Shown in pieces: positions 60,461 through 64,000 of a stretch of DNA of 64,000 bases. The position numbers and the translations under genes are program-made. This stretch comes from Diadema setosum (taxonomy: Eukaryota; Echinodermata; Echinoidea; Diadematoida; Diadematidae): positions 29,960,759 through 30,024,758 of the forward strand of contig CM067072.1 in the NCBI GenBank assembly GCA_033980235.1. The letters are read 5' to 3'. Positions within the stretch are counted from its first letter, which is position 1. Every line of letters begins with the position of its first letter. Below the pieces are notes generated by a model. The model had not been told where the DNA came from. It ran no database searches and saw only the letters and a list, made by a program, of their open reading frames with translations.

Positions 60461-60520
60461 CATCATCTGTTTTCATTGTCAATGTTTGAAAGTTTTCATC
60501 CTCTTAAAAGGGCATCGCCA

Positions 60521-60679
60521 GGGCCCCATTTCGTAAAAAGTTGATATGACAGCAACTCTTGTTGGAATGGCAATTGTCATGGTAATGACAAGAATCCAGC
60601 TTCCTGCTTGGCTGTTGCCATTGGAAGTTGCCATTCCAGCAAGAGTTGCTATCCTAACATCTTTTATGAAATGGGGCCC
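60521..60679. mobile_element. GGGCCCCATTTC-terminus hairpin MITE
   Basis: Left GGGCCCCATTTCGTAAAAAG and right 'cttttatgaaatggggccc'. Inner stems share GCAACTCTTG and GGAATGGCAA. Confidence 0.8.
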
Positions 60680-61128
60680 AGATTTTCATCCAAGCTTGGC
60701 AGAAATCATTCTTGGGCGATGAGAAACACAGGCTTATTGGAACATTGGTAAAGGTGGCTTTTAGGGGGAGAAATCAGATGCCTAGCCCAGCAGGGGATGT
60801 ATCTACATACACACAAGCAATTTCAAACATCTTCATTTTCCACATTAAGAGGTACGATTGTAGTACAATGGTATACAAATAATGAATGTTTATGAGTGCA
60901 ATGGACAGAATATTTCATGAGGTGAAAGATGAAATGATCCATTCAACGAGGCGCAGCCGAGTTGAATGGATCAAACATTTCATCTTTCACCGAATGAAAT
61001 ATTCTGTCCATCGCACGAATGAAAAACATTTATTATTTATATAACGCCTAAAATAGATCCTTGTCATTTTATATTTTATTAATTTAGAAACAAAGAGAGA
61101 ATCTGAGATCGCGAGAGTGCTCACTGAG

Positions 61129-61220
61129 CGCTTCACGCTAGCGCGCTGTCGCATACACACACTGCAAACGCAAGCTTCTAGCGCGCTGTCGCATACTACA
61201 CACACTGCAAACGCAAGCGT
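61129..61220. repeat. Direct duplication with CTAGCGCGCTGTCGCATAC
   Basis: Two units of about 42-46 bp in tandem, each with CTAGCGCGCTGTCGCATAC and ACACACTGCAAACGCAAGC. Confidence 0.85.
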
Positions 61221-61375
61221 TTTACACGAGTGTGTGCCTAGCCTTTAAACAAGGCGACTCGCTCTGCGTGCCCCCGTATAGCGCGTTTACCCCACAAACC
61301 TGTTGGCCGGCGAGTGGAGCGAGCCGCCTTTAGCCACTCGTTCAGGGATGTGTACTTTTGTCGTTGTTATTGCTT

Positions 61376-61487
61376 TATATTCTTTGACAAATTTGCGTAC
61401 AAATTTGACGCAGAAAATACACACGGCACCAAGGCAAGCCGTGCGCGCTTGCTAACAAATTTGTACGCAAATTTGTCAAAGAATATA
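61376..61487. repeat. Inverted repeat, 31-bp arms
   Basis: 'ttctttgacaaatttgcgta' at the left pairs with 'tacgcaaatttgtcaaagaa' at the right, with about 50 bp between. Confidence 0.85.
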
Positions 61488-62019
61488 AATAAGAATATAC
61501 TAAACAAAAAACAAAGAAGTAAAAACACAAAAGTTTCATCAGCTTCCTGGATTTCAGATCACATTGCACCTTCAAAAATTTAAATATCTGTTAGGGTTAA
61601 TGTTTAACATGGTTGCCATGGAAATGCATCAATTTGTTTTTGAAAAAAACAATCTTCAAGAAAAGATGTTAAATTGTGGCCTAAAATTTGAAATATTACA
61701 AATGATCAAGACTATAAGCCACATATAATTCTGTTCATGGAACATCATTTCTGTTCCTATTGGAACAACATGTTAAGTAATATATACTTTTTTTCAACCA
61801 CAGAAATACCTACGGAATATAAAATAAAAATAACAAGCAATACAAGTGTGTGAAAACCTCCCAAAAAATTTCAAGTTTCTCGTCATGATGTACTCTTTTT
61901 CAACATTAATGTCTCCAAGACATTTGAAAACCTTAAATGACTACAATGTATGATACCTCCCCTATAGCAATTTCCAACAGATGCTATAGAACTTTTATCC
62001 GTGAAAAAAAAAACATTTT

Positions 62020-63430
62020 CCTCATGTTATTGCTATGGCAACAGAAATGATGTGGAATGAACGTTGTGAAAACAAAAGCTGATAGTAATTTGTATTGATT
62101 GTGCTACTCAATCTCGTCTTTTTTTTAAAATTTTCATTAAAATATCGGTATTTTGTTACCATGGGAACTGTCATTGCTATGAGGTAACAATGATATTAAA
62201 AAAGGATTGTGTTTAATTAATTGAGGAGAAATGTATATATTGACATATTTTGTCATTAATAACATATTTTTAATGTTTAATGAAGAACACATGTTCTCAT
62301 AAAGAAAATTATTTGTTCCCATGGTTGCCATGGCAACGGCTGGAGACATCATTTAGAAAAGTGGCCACAGGTGGATTCCTGAGCATTCCCAAAATAGAAA
62401 AAACAGCCGAAAAAATTAAACTCTACAAAAACTGATCATTAATTGTTTTTTTTTTTTCTGTTAATGAGATACTTCTCCTTTCTGGGGAAAAAATCATGTC
62501 GTTGCCATAGCAACGATAATAATGTGGCATGAACATAGTGAAAAAAGCTGATAATTATCATAGTAATTTGTAATGAGTATGCTACTCAAATTGACCATGT
62601 TTTCATGCTTTTTGATGAAGAAATTATTTTGTTTTAAGAAATAGCTGTTACCATGGCAACCGTCAATGCCATGAGGTTGCCGTGACAGCCGGGAATTGTG
62701 ATTTTTAATTTGATTGAAGCGATATGTTTATATTGACTTATTTTTGTGTTTATAGCATGTTTATATGCTGTTTAATGAAGAATACATGTTCTTTCAAAGA
62801 AAATAATTTGTTGCCATGGCAATGGATAAAGCTGTCATTTAGAAATATGGCAACAGGTGGATTCGTGTTTGCCACCCCAAAATAAAGGAAATAGCACAAA
62901 AAAATCTCACTATAGTTATAGAAATGTATTTTCTACCAACATATCTTATTCTTGCTTTTCTTTTAATCGCAATGCTTACTTTTCTTTAAAAGGAAGCTTT
63001 TGTCATGTTGTTGCTATAGCAACGAAAATGATATGAAATGAACAAAGTGAAAAAAATAAGCTGATAATCAAGATAGTAATTTATGATAAATATTCCACTT
63101 AATCTTGTTATGTTTTCTTACTTTTTCATGAAAATATATTTTTTTTATAAATACTTGTTGCCATGGTAACCGTCATTGCCATAAGGTTACCATGACATTA
63201 TAGAAATTGTATTTTTATCATGTTTGATTAAAGAGGGTTTATAATGGCATATTTTGGTATTTACAACATGTTTTTATGATGTTTAATGAAGAATACATGC
63301 TCTTTTAAGGAAAACAATGCGTTGCCATGGCAACGGCTGAAGACGGCGGTTAGAAAAATGGCAACAAGTGGATTCATGTTCAGAACCCTCAAAATAGGGG
63401 AAATAGCACAAAAAATCAAAATCTACAGAA
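62020..63430. repeat. Tandem array of about 490-bp units with X-box palindromes
   Basis: Three units, with a more decayed one before. Each holds, in order: an X-box-like palindrome (62029, 62501, 63010), a 'gctgata...agtaattt' segment, a second palindrome (62155, 62647, 63167) with a third half-site 18 bp on, 'tgtttaatgaagaa', and a last palindrome (62324, 62810, 63321) followed by 'ggcaacaggtggattc'. The best copies read GTTGCCATGGCAAC exactly. Confidence 0.85.
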
Positions 63431-64000
63431 AATTTTAGGAACATTACAACTCGCCGTCTACTAAATAGAGCAAATCGCATGGATCCAAAATTGCACTGTA
63501 AATGGAGCCACAATTGCACGGATGATGACGTCATAGTGAAATGGGCCAAATGATCAGTGTCAAACAACCAATCAAATGACAAGGATCTCTTCAGGCGTTA
63601 TACAATACAGAATATGAAATGAGTGGTTTGTGACTGTGACGGTAGTGGCCTGATTTGGCTCCGAGAGGGTTCGGGTAGATTGTGATAGGCCATGTGTGGG
63701 TCATTTTATTGATAGAGAATGGGTAGTACTAGTACTCCGTCAGCTCTGGAAAAAGGGTTCCCGAGTTAAAAGTTTATCACCAAAGGGAAGTTTTATCAGG
63801 GTCAGTTCTATTTGAAAACTTGGGTGAGTGCTTGAAGTAATGGGGCTCTTGTATGACAGGGGATGGTGACAGTGGAATGTTAAAAAGAGGATGGAACAAA
63901 AGGAGGGGGATAATGTATGTGCAATTAGGGAAAAAACAAACAGACATTTAGTTTACTCATATATTCATGCCCAATGTCATGTTTGGGACATATACAGTAT

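Larger units (their letters stand above)
60868..63608. mobile_element. Large nonautonomous DNA transposon with hairpin end and internal array
   Basis: The left end is a hairpin (60868-61035) centred on CGAGGCGCAGCCGAG with stems 'atttcatctttcacc' and its inverse. Next to it, 'ataacgcctaaaatagatcc' (61041-61060) is inverted at the right end as 'ggatctcttcaggcgttata' (63583-63602). The element is therefore about 2.7 kb, with the same plan as 8572-9218 and 43893-44497 but a much longer interior. No transposase frame. Confidence 0.68.

Overview
This is eukaryotic (animal) genomic DNA: AT-rich, full of microsatellites, homopolymers, tRNA-derived SINEs and foldback/MITE-type DNA transposons, and carrying one confidently readable multi-exon gene with GT-AG introns. 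The style of the repeats and the protein's clear but not close similarity to vertebrate FAF1 suggest a marine invertebrate deuterostome, most likely an echinoderm and probably a sea urchin. That assignment is an inference from recall of repeat style, not a database result.

Layout. Positions 1 to about 26,700 hold no gene I can support. This stretch is a repeat-dense intergenic region with four SINE-like copies, hAT-like and TTAA-flanked nonautonomous elements (some nested inside others), a near-perfect 294-bp palindrome flanked by TA, a 445-bp element flanked by a 9-bp direct repeat, and degenerate minisatellites. One 109-codon minus-strand ORF (4110-4439) is a weak coding candidate.

Positions 27,132-53,849 carry a complete plus-strand orthologue of FAF1 (FAS-associated factor 1). 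I read 16 coding exons that join in phase to 667 codons plus a stop, giving UBA, UBL1, UBL2, UAS, a charged helix and UBX in order. FAF1 is a ubiquitin-binding p97/VCP adaptor, so the domain order implies a role in handing ubiquitinated clients to p97. The start codon sits in a YY1-like ACAATGGCGGC motif. The introns hold many elements, including a 1,153-bp solo LTR with a 5-bp target duplication, a 2-kb minisatellite that begins at the exon 5 splice donor, a 1-kb palindrome, and a MITE ending 15 bp before exon 13.

Positions 53,850 to about 60,220 contain the 3' UTR and possibly intergenic DNA, with AATAAA signals at 54,030 and 60,196. Positions 60,868-63,608 look like one large nonautonomous DNA transposon with a hairpin at one end and matching inverted sequence at the other. 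Inside it is a tandem array of roughly 490-bp units studded with palindromes of the RFX/X-box type (GTTGCCATGGCAAC). The last 400 bases show nothing I can assign.
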